Shown: positions 33,903 to 42,918 of the stretch, piece by piece
Layout: every line of letters begins with the position of its first letter
Position numbering within the stretch: the stretch's first letter is position 1
Source: an uncultured Collinsella sp.
Lineage (GTDB): Bacteria; Actinomycetota; Coriobacteriia; Coriobacteriales; Coriobacteriaceae
Direction: 5' to 3'
NCBI GenBank assembly: GCA_900542315.1
Contig: UQMV01000004.1
Span: forward strand, 20,865 to 84,864
Length of the DNA: 64,000 bases
Program-made: the position numbers and the translations under genes
The notes under the pieces: generated by a model
Told to the model about the DNA's origin: nothing
What the model saw: the letters and a program-made list of their open reading frames with translations, nothing else
Databases searched by the model: none

Positions 33903-35009
33903 CTATGCCTGCTTGCCTGCGTCGGCCGGGAAGGTTATGCCGGCCTGCTGGCGCACGGCATCCATGATGCGCAGTGAGACGAGTGTGACATCGCGGTAGT
34001 GGCCAAGCTCGTGGCGTCCCGCCGGGGTCTCCCAAATCTCTTCCTTAACGTTATCGATGCCGCCGATGGCGGTGATAAAGTCTGTGAGTTCGTATTCCAT
34101 AGTGTTGCTCGATTTGGGCAGGTCGAGCACGCGGCCGTTGTCGCCCTGTTCGCGCGGTGCCTCGGTCGCCGAGCCGCGTACGACGTCGCCGCGATAGTCG
34201 ATGCGGACGTTGCGGGGCGTGGACAGATGGTCGATCTGGATAGTGCCACGCTCGCCTTCGATCTGCGAGGGCAGCAGGTCGTTCGTAATTTTGGAGTGCG
34301 CGAGCTCGACGGAGATACGGCCACCGCCGTAGCTGGCGAGGATGGAACCGCAGCCGTCGATGGGGCCGTGCGTGAGCTGTCGCGTGGTGGGGTCGAGCAG
34401 AGTAGTCATGCTTGTAAGGCCGGAGGGCATGCCGAAAATCTCGACCATGGGCTCGACGGTGTAGACGCCAATGTCCATGAGGGAACCTGATGCCATATTG
34501 CAGTCGAAGATATTGGTGGCGCGTCCCGCGAGAATCTCGTTGTAGCGCGAGGAATATTTGCCAAAGCGCAATGAGGCGCGGCGGATGGGCGCAATTTCGC
34601 TCAGAGCGTCCTCGATTGCGTGGAAGGCGGGATCGTGGAGGGGACGCATGGCCTCGAGGGCCACGACACCTGCTGCCTCGGCAGCGCGGAAGACTTCCAG
34701 CGCCTGCGCTTCGGTGGCGCAGAAGGGCTTTTCGACGATAACGTGTTTGCCGCCGGCGATGCAGGCAAGGGCCTGCTCGTAGTGAAGTGCGTTAGGGCTG
34801 CCGATATAGACGGCGTCGACGTCGGCGGCTGCCGCGAGCTCATCGAGTGAAGTAAAGTTTCGCTCGCCACCGCGCTCGGCGGCAAAGGCAGCACCGCGAT
34901 TGGCATCGCGTGAAAGCGTGCCCACAAACGCGGCTTGGTCGTTGGCGTTGACGACTTGGATAAAGTCGTCGGTGATCATGGATGTGCCGATGGTCGCTAT
35001 ACGCAGCAT
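33903..35009 (-). CDS. Gfo/Idh/MocA family oxidoreductase
   Basis: The 368-residue protein has an N-terminal NAD(P)-binding fold (MLRIATIGTSMITDDF) and the family motif VIVEKPFCAT with the catalytic Lys, then a C-terminal beta-sheet domain. Members oxidise or reduce sugars or related diols; no substrate can be assigned. It is co-directional with the acylphosphatase and Fur genes. The first glycine motif is less regular (GTSMIT) than the usual GxGxxG, but the second half is intact. Confidence 0.88.
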   Translation of the reverse strand: MLRIATIGTSMITDDFIQVVNANDQAAFVGTLSRDANRGAAFAAERGGERNFTSLDELAAAADVDAVYIGSPNALHYEQALACIAGGKHVIVEKPFCATEAQALEVFRAAEAAGVVALEAMRPLHDPAFHAIEDALSEIAPIRRASLRFGKYSSRYNEILAGRATNIFDCNMASGSLMDIGVYTVEPMVEIFGMPSGLTSMTTLLDPTTRQLTHGPIDGCGSILASYGGGRISVELAHSKITNDLLPSQIEGERGTIQIDHLSTPRNVRIDYRGDVVRGSATEAPREQGDNGRVLDLPKSSNTMEYELTDFITAIGGIDNVKEEIWETPAGRHELGHYRDVTLVSLRIMDAVRQQAGITFPADAGKQA

Positions 35010-35084
35010 GTATCCCCCTCGTGCCGTTCGGTTTACAGGATGAGTGTAGCGCGAGGGGGCAGGAAATAGCGTGCGAAAACGCCG

Positions 35085-35570
35085 TTACAGGTCGCTCTCG
35101 TTAAAGCCGGTGTCGATATCGAGGTTGCTGCCGTCGGCCGCCGTGGTGGCGAGCTCATCGCAGCGCTCGTTGAGCTCGTGGCCGGCGTGACCCTTAACCC
35201 AGATGAACTCAACCTTGTGCTTGCTTTTGGCGGTGAGCAGGCGCTCCCACAGGTCGCGGTTCTTGACGGGCTGCTTGTTGGCGGTTTTCCATCCGCGCTT
35301 TTTCCAGCCGTCGATCCAGTGCTTGTTAAAGGCGTTGACGACGTACTGCGAATCGGAATGGACCTCGACCTCGCAGGGGCGGTTGAGCGCCTCGAGCGCC
35401 ACGATGACCGCCATGAGCTCCATGCGGTTGTTGGTGGTCTTGGCGTAGCCGCGCGAAAGCTCGGAGGTGAAGGTCTTGCCGGCGGGGTTGGTGTATTTGA
35501 GCACGGCGCCGTAGCCGCCGCGTCCCGGATTTGATCGGGCCGAGCCGTCGGTATAGATGATGATCTTCAC
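35085..35570 (-). CDS. rnhA: Ribonuclease HI
   Basis: RNase HI cuts the RNA of RNA-DNA hybrids. The 161-residue protein has the full DEDD set: IIYTDGSARSNPG, NNRMELMAV, HSDSQYVV and NERCDELA. The GTG at 35570 follows AGGA at five bases and gives the normal start VKIIIYTDGS; longer frames add unrelated residues. It also shows the basic handle (KKRGWKTANKQPVKN) of E. coli-type enzymes. Confidence 0.95.
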   Translation of the reverse strand: MKIIIYTDGSARSNPGRGGYGAVLKYTNPAGKTFTSELSRGYAKTTNNRMELMAVIVALEALNRPCEVEVHSDSQYVVNAFNKHWIDGWKKRGWKTANKQPVKNRDLWERLLTAKSKHKVEFIWVKGHAGHELNERCDELATTAADGSNLDIDTGFNESDL

Positions 35571-35669
35571 GGGCTTCCTTTCGTTGGGTACGTTTCGTGT
35601 GAGTGACCATTGTAGCGCCATGCCCGCCGGGGGCTAGTAATCTACGATTTCTACCCCGTCTTCCGACAG

Positions 35670-36572
35670 TTAGTTGGCATGGATGATGCGGTTGAGCTCG
35701 TCGAGGTATTGCTGCAAGAGGGGAGAGGGCTTGCGCTCGTCGTGCATGATATAGCCTACGTGCATCGTTGGGGCGTCTGCTAACGGGATCGATGCCATAC
35801 CCCATTGCATTTCATTGGAGAGGACACCGGTCGACAGGGTGTAGCCGTTCGACGTGATAAGTAAGTTAGTAAGTGTTCCGCGGTCCGAGATTCGTATGTT
35901 GCGGTCGCAAGGGATATAGCTAAAAGGTTCCTCGGCGTAATAGAAGGAGTTTGAGGTTCCCTGCTCAAAGCTATAACGCGTATAGGGTGTGAGGTCGGCA
36001 AGGGACAGCTGCGGGCGGCGGGCAAGCGGGTGGCGCTCGCTAACGAAGACGTGGACCGTCGCGTCGAATAGGGGATGGAAGCTCGCGCGCGCATCGGCAA
36101 AAGCCTTCTGCAGAACGCGGGCGTTAAAGTCGTCCAGATAGAGGATGCCGATGTCGCTGCGAAACGCGCGGACGTCATCGATGATCTGCGATGTGGTGGT
36201 CTCGCGCATGACGAACTCGAACTTGCTGTCGCGGCAGCGCTCGACCACGTTGACAAAGGCCTCGACCGAAAAGGCGTAGTGCTGGGCGGAAATGGCGAGG
36301 CGGGCTTGCGGGGTGCCGCCGTCCTCGTAGCGCGCCTCGAGCATGTCGGCCTGCTCTACGACCTGGCGCGCATAGCCCAAAAGCTCGGTGCCGTCGTTGG
36401 TGAGTGCAACACCACGGCTAGAGCGCGTAAAGATTTCGATATGAAGTTCCTGTTCCAGGCTTTTGACGGCGTTTGAGATGTTGGACTGAGCGGTATAGAG
36501 GCGCTGAGCTGCGGCGTTGATTGAGCCGGACTCTGCCACGGCGATCAGAAAACGAAGCTGCTGAAGGGTCAT
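35670..36572 (-). CDS. LysR-family transcriptional regulator
   Basis: The 300-residue protein has the LysR winged helix at residues 1-60 (MTLQQLRFLIAVAESGSINAAAQRLYTAQSNISNAVKSLE) described here in two parts, and a periplasmic-binding-like effector domain. It diverges from metY with a 273-bp gap, so it is a good candidate regulator of metY, as CysB- and MetR-type proteins control sulfur genes elsewhere. The effector is unknown. Confidence 0.9.
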   Translation of the reverse strand: MTLQQLRFLIAVAESGSINAAAQRLYTAQSNISNAVKSLEQELHIEIFTRSSRGVALTNDGTELLGYARQVVEQADMLEARYEDGGTPQARLAISAQHYAFSVEAFVNVVERCRDSKFEFVMRETTTSQIIDDVRAFRSDIGILYLDDFNARVLQKAFADARASFHPLFDATVHVFVSERHPLARRPQLSLADLTPYTRYSFEQGTSNSFYYAEEPFSYIPCDRNIRISDRGTLTNLLITSNGYTLSTGVLSNEMQWGMASIPLADAPTMHVGYIMHDERKPSPLLQQYLDELNRIIHAN

Positions 36573-36633
36573 CGGCGCCCGTTCTTTCGATAGCTATCTA
36601 AAAAACCGATAACAGGTTAGCGCTTTTAAGTGA

Positions 36634-36662
36634 TTGACCGAGCGAAACAATGCTCGTACTAT
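36634..36662 (+). promoter_or_regulatory. metY promoter
   Basis: TTGACC (36634-36639), a 17-base spacer and TACTAT (36657-36662) make a strong sigma70-type promoter. The inverted repeat CGAGC/GCTCG (36639-36643 with 36652-36656) fills the spacer and may be the LysR or a repressor site. The transcript would have a leader of about 175 bases. Confidence 0.75.
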
Positions 36663-36718
36663 TCAAAACACACAAAGGCGGTAGGTAATTAAGCCGACCA
36701 CGGAACCGGGATGCGAAA

Positions 36719-36763
36719 GGAGGCCCGCATATGAATTGCTTACCAAGACGAATGCCGGGCTCC
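36719..36763 (+). promoter_or_regulatory. Hairpin covering the leader-peptide ribosome site
   Basis: GGAGGCCCGCA (36719-36729) can pair with TGCCGGGCTCC (36753-36763) with two bulges. This would hide the AAAGGAGG site of the leader peptide and place its first two codons and the CTTACC stretch in the loop. Confidence 0.5.
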
Positions 36764-36784
36764 TGTTTGCGTCCGTCGGCGTGA
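36731..36784 (+). CDS. Candidate cysteine-containing leader peptide of metY
   Basis: A 17-codon frame reads MNCLPRRMPGSCLRPSA and starts with an ATG behind a strong AAAGGAGG at seven bases. It has two cysteines, one extra methionine and two arginines. Such short, well-initiated frames in leaders of sulfur-metabolism genes can couple translation (cysteine supply) to downstream expression. A still shorter frame (ATG at 36711) ends in ATGA overlapping this start. No terminator hairpin with a T-run was found before metY, so a translational or anti-repression mechanism would be needed. Confidence 0.5.
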   Translation: MNCLPRRMPGSCLRPSA

Positions 36785-36845
36785 TCAGGAGACAGCGACT
36801 TACTTCTCTTACTCTTATTACTTTTATTCGATCAAGGAGATCATC

Positions 36846-38156
36846 ATGAGCCAGTTCATCAACAACCCCGAGCACACCTTTGGTTTCGATACCCTGCAGC
36901 TTCACGTTGGCCAGGAGAGCGCCGATCCCGCATCCGACTCCCGCGCCGTGCCTATCTACCAGACCACGAGCTATGTGTTCCGCAATTCCCAGCACGCCGC
37001 CGACCGCTTTGGTCTTGCCGACGCCGGCAACATCTACGGCCGTCTGACCAACTCCACCCAGGGCGTCTTCGAGGACCGTATCGCCGCACTCGAGGGTGGC
37101 GTGGCAGGTCTTGCCGTCGCCTCCGGTGCCGCTGCCATCACCTATACCCTGCAGGCTCTCGCCCAGGCCGGTGACCACGTGGTCGCCCAGAAGACCATCT
37201 ACGGCGGTTCCTACAACCTGCTGGAGCATACGCTCTCCCAGTTTGGCGTCGAGACCACGTTTGTCGATGCCCATAACCTGGAAGAGGTTGAGGGTGCCAT
37301 CAGGGACAACACCACGGTCATCTATCTCGAGACGCTCGGCAACCCCAACTCCGACATCCCCAACATCGACGCCATCTCCGAGATCGCCAAGAAGTACGGT
37401 CTGCCGGTTGTCGTCGACAACACCTTCGGCACCCCGTATCTGTTCCGTCCGCTGGAGCATGGTGCCAACATCGTCGTTCACTCCGCAACCAAGTTCATCG
37501 GCGGCCACGGCACCTCGCTGGGCGGTGTGATCGTCGACGGCGGTAACTTCGATTGGAAGGCGAGCGGCAAGTATGCGCAGATCGCCGAGCCCAACCCCTC
37601 CTACCATGGCGTCTCGTTTGCCGAGGCTGCCGGTCCCGCCGCCTTCGCAACCTATGTCCGCGCTATCTTGCTGCGTGACGAGGGCGCCTGCATCAGCCCG
37701 TTCAACGCCTGGATCCTGCTCCAGGGCACCGAGACTCTGTCGCTGCGCGTTGACCGTCATGTCGAGAACACCAAGAAGGTCGTTGAGTTCCTGGCTGGTG
37801 ACAGCCATGTCGCCAAGGTGAACCACCCGAGCCTGTCTGAGCACCCCGATCACGAGCTCTATCAGAAGTACTTCCCCAACGGCGGTGCCTCGATCTTTAC
37901 CTTTGAGATTAAGGGTGGCCAGGAGGCCGCCTGGAAGTTCATCGATCATCTGCAGGTGTTCTCGCTGCTCGCCAACGTGGCCGACGTCAAGTCGCTCGTC
38001 GTGCACCCGGCTACCACCACGCACTCCCAGCTCTCTGCCGAGGAGCTCGCCGAGCAGAACATCACGCCCTCCACGATCCGTCTTTCCATCGGTACCGAGA
38101 ACGCCGAGGATATCATTTGGGATCTGAAGCAGGCCTTCGCCGCGCTGGACGAGTAA
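36846..38156 (+). CDS. metY: O-acetylhomoserine sulfhydrylase/cystathionine gamma-synthase family
   Basis: This PLP enzyme most likely makes homocysteine from O-acetylhomoserine and sulfide. The 436-residue protein has the MetY start (TFGFDTLQLHVGQE), the tyrosine region YGRLTNSTQ, the PLP part ASGAAAITY and the lysine loop VHSATKFIGGHGTSLGG. Length (about 430) separates it from the shorter MetB/MetC enzymes. AAGGAG lies before the ATG. It stands alone, facing a LysR gene, behind a long leader. Confidence 0.94.
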   Translation: MSQFINNPEHTFGFDTLQLHVGQESADPASDSRAVPIYQTTSYVFRNSQHAADRFGLADAGNIYGRLTNSTQGVFEDRIAALEGGVAGLAVASGAAAITYTLQALAQAGDHVVAQKTIYGGSYNLLEHTLSQFGVETTFVDAHNLEEVEGAIRDNTTVIYLETLGNPNSDIPNIDAISEIAKKYGLPVVVDNTFGTPYLFRPLEHGANIVVHSATKFIGGHGTSLGGVIVDGGNFDWKASGKYAQIAEPNPSYHGVSFAEAAGPAAFATYVRAILLRDEGACISPFNAWILLQGTETLSLRVDRHVENTKKVVEFLAGDSHVAKVNHPSLSEHPDHELYQKYFPNGGASIFTFEIKGGQEAAWKFIDHLQVFSLLANVADVKSLVVHPATTTHSQLSAEELAEQNITPSTIRLSIGTENAEDIIWDLKQAFAALDE

Positions 38157-38218
38157 GGCGACTTGTGCAAGGACCCCTTGCGACTCGATAGGTATAACTG
38201 CATAAAATGCCTGCTCAA

Positions 38219-38257
38219 GGCGCCTGTGCGAACAATGGTTGCACAGGTGCCTTTTTT
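38219..38257 (+). terminator. Terminator of metY
   Basis: GGCGCCTGTGC (38219-38229) pairs with GCACAGGTGCC (38241-38251) and is followed by six T, 62 bp after the metY stop. Confidence 0.92.
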
Positions 38258-38479
38258 GCATAGAGCGGGTGCAAAAACAGGGTTTTTGACACGCTTTATG
38301 CATTCGAGTTGTGGAAAACTCCTGTTGAGAGGATGTGAGTTTTACGCAATTGACGTGCACCTTTTAAGTAAAACCGCAGGTCGCGATGTGCTCGGGGTAC
38401 TATGCAGCGCGATCGAATCACACGCAGCTCACACGCAGCTCAAACGCAGCAAAAACGCACTACGGAGGTTTCCAGCTAC
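38258..38479 (+). other. Intergenic leader with an 11-bp tandem repeat
   Basis: The stretch after the metY terminator contains CACACGCAGCT twice in tandem (38419-38429, 38430-38440) and a third partial copy (38441-38450), ending in GGAGG eleven bases before the next start. No RNA motif was recognised. Confidence 0.5.
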
Positions 38480-39256
38480 ATGAGGATCGATTCACGAAAA
38501 CCGAAAGCCGCCGCCCTTTCCGCCGCTCTGACCGTGGCACTTTTGGCGGGCGCCGGTGCAACTGATGCCCACGCCGCAACACTGTCCGATACGGTTGGAT
38601 CTACGCCGTCCGAGACGACGCTGGTACAGCCCGTTGACTATCGCGGCGACGGTTATGGTTCCATGCAGGAGTGGAACGCCTCGATGGAGGCCAAGCGCGA
38701 TTCCCTGGAGATGCGCGCTCAGATCATCATGAACATGTACGGTGACTATGCCACCGATGACGAGCGCGCTGTACTGCAGGGTTGTATCGACGGTGCGGGT
38801 AGCCTGTTGACGATGGGGGAGGTCGACGCGAAGTCGACCGAGCTCGATGAGCTGCGCACTGCGCTTGAGGATGCCAAGCGCGAAGCACTCGAGGCTGCTG
38901 CCGCCGAGGCGGAGGCTGCCGAGGCCGCTCAGGCTTCGTACTACAACGCCGGTTACACTCCGTCCTACGCGTCTGCCGCGTCCTACGCGAACGGATCGGG
39001 CCTGACGCGCTCTGCGGGTGTCAATAACTACAACGGGCGCCGCGAGACCTATTACAGCAGCAATGTGCTTTATCACTATCGCACGGGCGAATGGACTCAG
39101 GATTCTGAGGGCTTCTGGCGCGATTCCGACGGCTATTACGTTGTTGCCGCGGGCGATATGGCCCAGGGCTCGACTTTTACGGGCTCCAAGGGTGATTGCA
39201 AGGTCTATGACTCCGGCTGCGCTGCCGGAACCACCGACTACTACACCGGTTGGTAA
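38480..39256 (+). CDS. Secreted protein with coiled coil and C-terminal repeat-like domain
   Basis: The 258-residue protein has a Sec signal peptide (KAAALSAALTVALLAGAGATDAHA, cleavage near ATDAHA-A), an acidic helical part with an Ala/Glu-rich coiled coil (about residues 95-160, EALEAAAAEAEAAEAAQ) and a Tyr/Gly-rich C-terminus (YYVVAAGDMAQGSTF, DYYTGW). Similar secreted coiled-coil proteins are found in Coriobacteria and often bind or remodel the cell wall; function is unknown. The ATG at 38480 has GGAGG at eleven bases, which is long. Confidence 0.75.
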   Translation: MRIDSRKPKAAALSAALTVALLAGAGATDAHAATLSDTVGSTPSETTLVQPVDYRGDGYGSMQEWNASMEAKRDSLEMRAQIIMNMYGDYATDDERAVLQGCIDGAGSLLTMGEVDAKSTELDELRTALEDAKREALEAAAAEAEAAEAAQASYYNAGYTPSYASAASYANGSGLTRSAGVNNYNGRRETYYSSNVLYHYRTGEWTQDSEGFWRDSDGYYVVAAGDMAQGSTFTGSKGDCKVYDSGCAAGTTDYYTGW

Positions 39257-39288
39257 TCTTCCATAAGCAAAATGGGCACATGATGGGC

Positions 39289-39337
39289 GGGCGTCTTTAC
39301 TGAGCCTTTGGGCACAACGTAGAGGCGTCCGTTTTTT
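39289..39337 (+). terminator. Terminator of the secreted-protein gene
   Basis: GGGCGTCTTTAC (39289-39300) pairs with GTAGAGGCGTCC (39319-39330), one or two mismatches, followed by GTTTTTT. Confidence 0.75.
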
Positions 39338-39447
39338 GTGCGTGCTTGAGTTAACAGAGCGCTTACCGTGGCAGTACGCCGCGCATATGGGCGCGGGGCA
39401 CACTAGTTCATGAGAAATAAGGTCTTTCTCGTGGAGGAAGTGGTCTT

Positions 39448-39654
39448 GTGAACGCTCGAGATATCGCCGTTGCCGCCGTTGCATTGACGCTTGGTTGCCT
39501 TGGTCCTACGGCCGCGCTCGTCGCGGGTATGCAGGGGTCTTGTGGGACTGCCTCTATCGTGGTCGGCGCGCTGATCGCGGCCGCACTGCTGGGAAGTGCG
39601 GGTGTAGTCCTTTGTCGCGACGATGAGGACCAGGCGTCGGAGTCGCAGCTCTAA
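39448..39654 (+). CDS. Small two-helix membrane protein
   Basis: The 68-residue protein is two hydrophobic helices (IAVAAVALTLGCLGPTAALV and ASIVVGALIAAALLGSAGV) joined by GMQGSCGT, with an acidic tail. It starts with GTG and GGAGG ten bases upstream. No family is recognised. It could be a small envelope protein; the strand and position after the secreted-protein terminator suggest its own unit. Confidence 0.55.
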   Translation: MNARDIAVAAVALTLGCLGPTAALVAGMQGSCGTASIVVGALIAAALLGSAGVVLCRDDEDQASESQL

Positions 39655-39685
39655 CCGTTGTGAAGCTGATTTTTGGCCAAAGATG

Positions 39686-39729
39686 AAAAAGGAAGCCGCC
39701 GCGAGGGGAGTGCCCCTTGCGGCGGCTTT
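39686..39729. terminator. Bidirectional terminator between the small protein and the ketopantoate reductase
   Basis: A 16-bp stem, AAGCCGCCGCGAGGGG (39693-39708) with 39713-39728, has one G-U pair and an AGTG loop. The minus side reads into CCTTTTTC, the plus side into TTTG. Confidence 0.85.
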
Positions 39730-39763
39730 GCCATTGGATCTGTTGGCTGCAGTATGCCGAGCA

Positions 39764-40678
39764 CTACCAGCTGCTTTCTATTTCGCGAATCCTCTGGTAG
39801 AGCCAATCGTTTTGCGGCACTTGGATATCGTGTTTGGCGGCCAGGCGGCAAATGGTGCCCGCGAACTCCTCGACTTCGGTTTTTCGTTGTGCGATGCGGT
39901 CCTGCGCCATCGAGGGCATACCGGCGGGGTCGATTCCCTCGATGAGGTGCACCATTTGTGTCAGGTCTGCCTCGGTCAGCTCAACGCCCTCGGCGTTGGC
40001 AACCGCAAGCGTCTCGCGCATGGCGGAGACAAAACAGCGGCGCTGCTCGGAGCCCGGCTCCGTGGCGCTTCCGTAGGTCCCGCCGTAGGCCATGCAGGTC
40101 TGGTTGATGCCGTCGTTGAGCATGAGTTTGGCCCACATGCGGTGGGCGATGTCGTCCTCGACGGTATGGGCGATGCCGCAGCGCGTATAGAGCTCGTCGA
40201 TCGCGGTGATGGTTGCGGGGTTCGTGCCGGCCGCCGCACCAAAGCGGATTTCGCCCGCATTGGTAAAGGTGAGCGCGCCGTTGAGGAACACGGCGTCCAT
40301 GCCCTGGCAGATACCAAGAACGGTATGCTCCCAGCCAAAGCGTTCGGCAACCTTTTGCTCGCTCGTAATGCCGTTGCACAGCGAGGCGATGAGCGTGTTG
40401 GGTCCCACGACACGCTCCATAGTCTTGAGTGCTTGGTCGAGACCGGTGGTCTTGACCGTCAGGATGACCAGATCGGCGGGCGCTGCCTCGCTGGCGCGGA
40501 CGGACGTGAGATCGCAAGGCTTTCCGTTGACGGTGAGCGCATCGCCCGCGTGACGCTCAAAACGGGCGTCATCCATAACGTATTCGACGGCGTCATTGCC
40601 GAGGGCCTTGGCAATCATGCTGCCGTAGAGCAGGCCGACGCCGCCCTTGCCGATAAGGGCGACCTTGTTGATCTGCAT
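39764..40678 (-). CDS. Ketopantoate reductase family (PanE/ApbA)
   Basis: The 304-residue protein has the NADP-binding start MQINKVALIGKGGVGLLYG and the ApbA/PanE fold with KTTGLDQALKTM and the Asn-Gly-Ile-type signature (SLCNGITSEQ). The family reduces 2-dehydropantoate for pantothenate and coenzyme A, but divergent members act on other 2-oxoacids, so panE is not assigned. The ATG at 40678 has GAGGAG about nine bases upstream; a longer frame exists but lacks a site. Confidence 0.86.
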   Translation of the reverse strand: MQINKVALIGKGGVGLLYGSMIAKALGNDAVEYVMDDARFERHAGDALTVNGKPCDLTSVRASEAAPADLVILTVKTTGLDQALKTMERVVGPNTLIASLCNGITSEQKVAERFGWEHTVLGICQGMDAVFLNGALTFTNAGEIRFGAAAGTNPATITAIDELYTRCGIAHTVEDDIAHRMWAKLMLNDGINQTCMAYGGTYGSATEPGSEQRRCFVSAMRETLAVANAEGVELTEADLTQMVHLIEGIDPAGMPSMAQDRIAQRKTEVEEFAGTICRLAAKHDIQVPQNDWLYQRIREIESSW

Positions 40679-40794
40679 GTGAATCATCTCCTCACAAAAA
40701 GGCGCCCGCGTGCGGGGCGCCTGGTGGATTGTATGCCGCTGGAGCATGTAGCGTGCACCGGAGGCGGAATTTAGAAGAACAAACGCATGGGAAC

Positions 40795-41565
40795 TTATGC
40801 CGCGGGGCAGATGGCAAAAACGCGTGCAGGATATCCAACACCATCACGGACCTTAGGGAAGGTGCAGAAGATGACGGCGCCTGTGGCGGGAAGCTCGTCC
40901 AGATGGTCCATGACCTCGATCTGATAGCGGTCGACCGAGAGGATGTATTGTTCGCCGGGGTAGGGGTAGGCGTCCTCGCGTGTGGTGATGGTCGCCGGAT
41001 CGGTATCTGCGGGCTCGTGTCCGATGGCGCCGATATTGCGTTCCTCTACAAGCCATTTGATAGCATCGAGGTCCCAGCCGGGGTAGTGGGGCTGGCCGTC
41101 CTCGTCCTTGTTTTCCAGATCGGCGAGCTTGGACCAGTCGGAGCGGAAGGCGACGAAAGCGTCCTCGGGAATACGACCGTGCTCGTCCTCCCAGGCTTTG
41201 AGGTCCTCGATGGTCAGGATAAAGTCGGGATTTGCGGCGCACTCCTCGTGCTTGTCGATCACACAGAGCGGATGCATAAACTCGATGGGTTCAATCTCTC
41301 CAAGGGAACGACCCTCAACATGGAAATGCCGCGGTGCATCGACGTGGGTGCCGTATTGCGAGGCGACCGAATACTGAAAGCAGCGCATGGGCGCGAGCAT
41401 GTTCCCGGGCGTGTCGGGCAGATAATCGAAGAGCTTGGTGGACTCGAACGGCTTAAAGCCAAACCAGTGCGGGGTGTCGCACGAGAGCGTGTGGGTGAGG
41501 TCGACCCAGCGATAATCGGTGGTCTTGAGCTGGGAGGCGAGGTTCCAAAGGTCGAGCGCGGGCAT
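40795..41565 (-). CDS. Cyclase/kynurenine-formamidase-like metal hydrolase
   Basis: The 256-residue protein shows the cyclase-family zinc/manganese motif VASQYGTHVDAPRHF and a start VDLTHTLSCDTPHW. Members include kynurenine formamidase and isatin hydrolase; the exact substrate is unknown. It reads left, toward the ketopantoate-reductase gene, and is separated from the next plus-strand gene by 162 bp. Confidence 0.85.
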   Translation of the reverse strand: MPALDLWNLASQLKTTDYRWVDLTHTLSCDTPHWFGFKPFESTKLFDYLPDTPGNMLAPMRCFQYSVASQYGTHVDAPRHFHVEGRSLGEIEPIEFMHPLCVIDKHEECAANPDFILTIEDLKAWEDEHGRIPEDAFVAFRSDWSKLADLENKDEDGQPHYPGWDLDAIKWLVEERNIGAIGHEPADTDPATITTREDAYPYPGEQYILSVDRYQIEVMDHLDELPATGAVIFCTFPKVRDGVGYPARVFAICPAA

Positions 41566-41727
41566 GGCGGGCTCCTTTCATCGGGCTTTTTGCTGATGTT
41601 AAAGCGGCGCCGTGACGGCTCGATTTCTACTACGTTACGATACGTTCTCGATTGCGATTCCAATGTGTTTCGATGGCGTGGCCGTTGTGTTTCGCCTCAT
41701 TAGGGCTTCGAGGGGAGAGGAGGGGCC

Positions 41728-42918
41728 GTGCAATATCGCGTTGACCCCAAAAGCGGCAACCGTATCTCGGCGTTGGGGCTGGGGTGCATGAGGTTTCCCG
41801 GTACGCCGGGACACCCCGATGCGAAGACGGCAGATGCCATCATTTCCCGTGCCGTGGAGCAGGGGATTAACTACCTGGATACGGCCTATCTCTATCCCGG
41901 CAACGAAGCTTGTGTGGGCGCTTCGCTTGAGCGCCTGGGTCTGCGCGACCGGGTTTTGCTCGCGACCAAGCTGCCGCACGCTTCGTGCAAATGCGCGGAG
42001 GATTTCGACCACTATTTTGACGGGCAGCTGCGCCGCCTGCGGACCGACCATATCGACTACTATCTCATGCACAACATCACCTCGCCCGCGCAGTGGGAGC
42101 GTGTGGTGGCGCTGGGCATCGAGGACTGGATCGCACGCCAAAAGGCTGCGGGGCGTATTTGCCAGATCGGTTTTTCGTACCACGGCAGTGCGGCGGACTT
42201 CCTTACGATGCTCGATGCGTATGACTGGGACTTTTGCCAGATCCAGTACAACTACGCTGGAGAGCGCTACCAAGCGGGAACGGCGGGGCTCATGGCAGCC
42301 GCCGAGCGCGGGCTCGCAGTGTTTGTGATGGAGCCGCTTTTGGGTGGACGCCTGGCGGGCAAGCTGCCTCCGCGGGCCCGCGCCGTGCTCGAGAGCGCTC
42401 GTGATCCGCATTTGCGCACCCCTGCCGCCTGGGGGCTTTCGTGGGTGTGGAACCATCCTCAGGTGACGATGCTGCTATCGGGTATGACCGATACCGCGCA
42501 GGTAGATGAGAACGCGGCGTTGGCCGATCGGGCCCTGCCGGACTCGATGACGAGCGACCAGCTCGGCGCCATCGCACACGTATTGGAAGAGTTTGAGAAA
42601 TCGAACCGTGTTCCCTGCACGGGGTGCGGCTACTGCATGCCGTGCCCCAAGGGCATCAACATCCCCGGATGCTTTGCCGCCTACAACGCAAGCTATGCGC
42701 ACAGCTGGTTTACGGGTCTATCGCAGTACTTTACGGCGAGCGCGGTGCGGACGAGCGAGCCCAAGCTCGTGAGCAATTGCGTCAAGTGCGGTAAATGCGC
42801 GCGGCACTGTCCGCAGCACATCGATATTCCCGAGCGTCTCGACGATGTGCGCCGACGCTTTCAGCCTGGACCCGTGACGGCAGTGCTTAAGGCCTTCGGC
42901 AAAACGCGCTCCTCGTGA
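41728..42918 (+). CDS. Aldo/keto reductase with C-terminal 4Fe-4S ferredoxin domain
   Basis: The 396-residue protein joins an aldo/keto reductase barrel (RISALGLGCMRFPGTPGHP, then LDTAYLYPGNE and ATKLPHA) to a ferredoxin-like end with two cluster motifs, CTGCGYCMPCPKGINIPG and CVKCGKCARHCPQ. This arrangement is typical of anaerobes and implies electron transfer with a low-potential carrier; substrate unknown. The GTG at 41728 has GAGGAGGGG upstream. It is alone and followed by a conserved hairpin element. Confidence 0.9.
   Translation: MQYRVDPKSGNRISALGLGCMRFPGTPGHPDAKTADAIISRAVEQGINYLDTAYLYPGNEACVGASLERLGLRDRVLLATKLPHASCKCAEDFDHYFDGQLRRLRTDHIDYYLMHNITSPAQWERVVALGIEDWIARQKAAGRICQIGFSYHGSAADFLTMLDAYDWDFCQIQYNYAGERYQAGTAGLMAAAERGLAVFVMEPLLGGRLAGKLPPRARAVLESARDPHLRTPAAWGLSWVWNHPQVTMLLSGMTDTAQVDENAALADRALPDSMTSDQLGAIAHVLEEFEKSNRVPCTGCGYCMPCPKGINIPGCFAAYNASYAHSWFTGLSQYFTASAVRTSEPKLVSNCVKCGKCARHCPQHIDIPERLDDVRRRFQPGPVTAVLKAFGKTRSS

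Noticed and set aside
36663..36845. SAM riboswitch in the metY leader
   Set aside because: The leader lacks the S-box core sequences and its pairing pattern does not match a known SAM class; the leader peptide explains the conserved-looking part better.
38419..38450. CRISPR-like array in the 11-bp repeats
   Set aside because: Repeats are adjacent without spacers and there are no cas genes.
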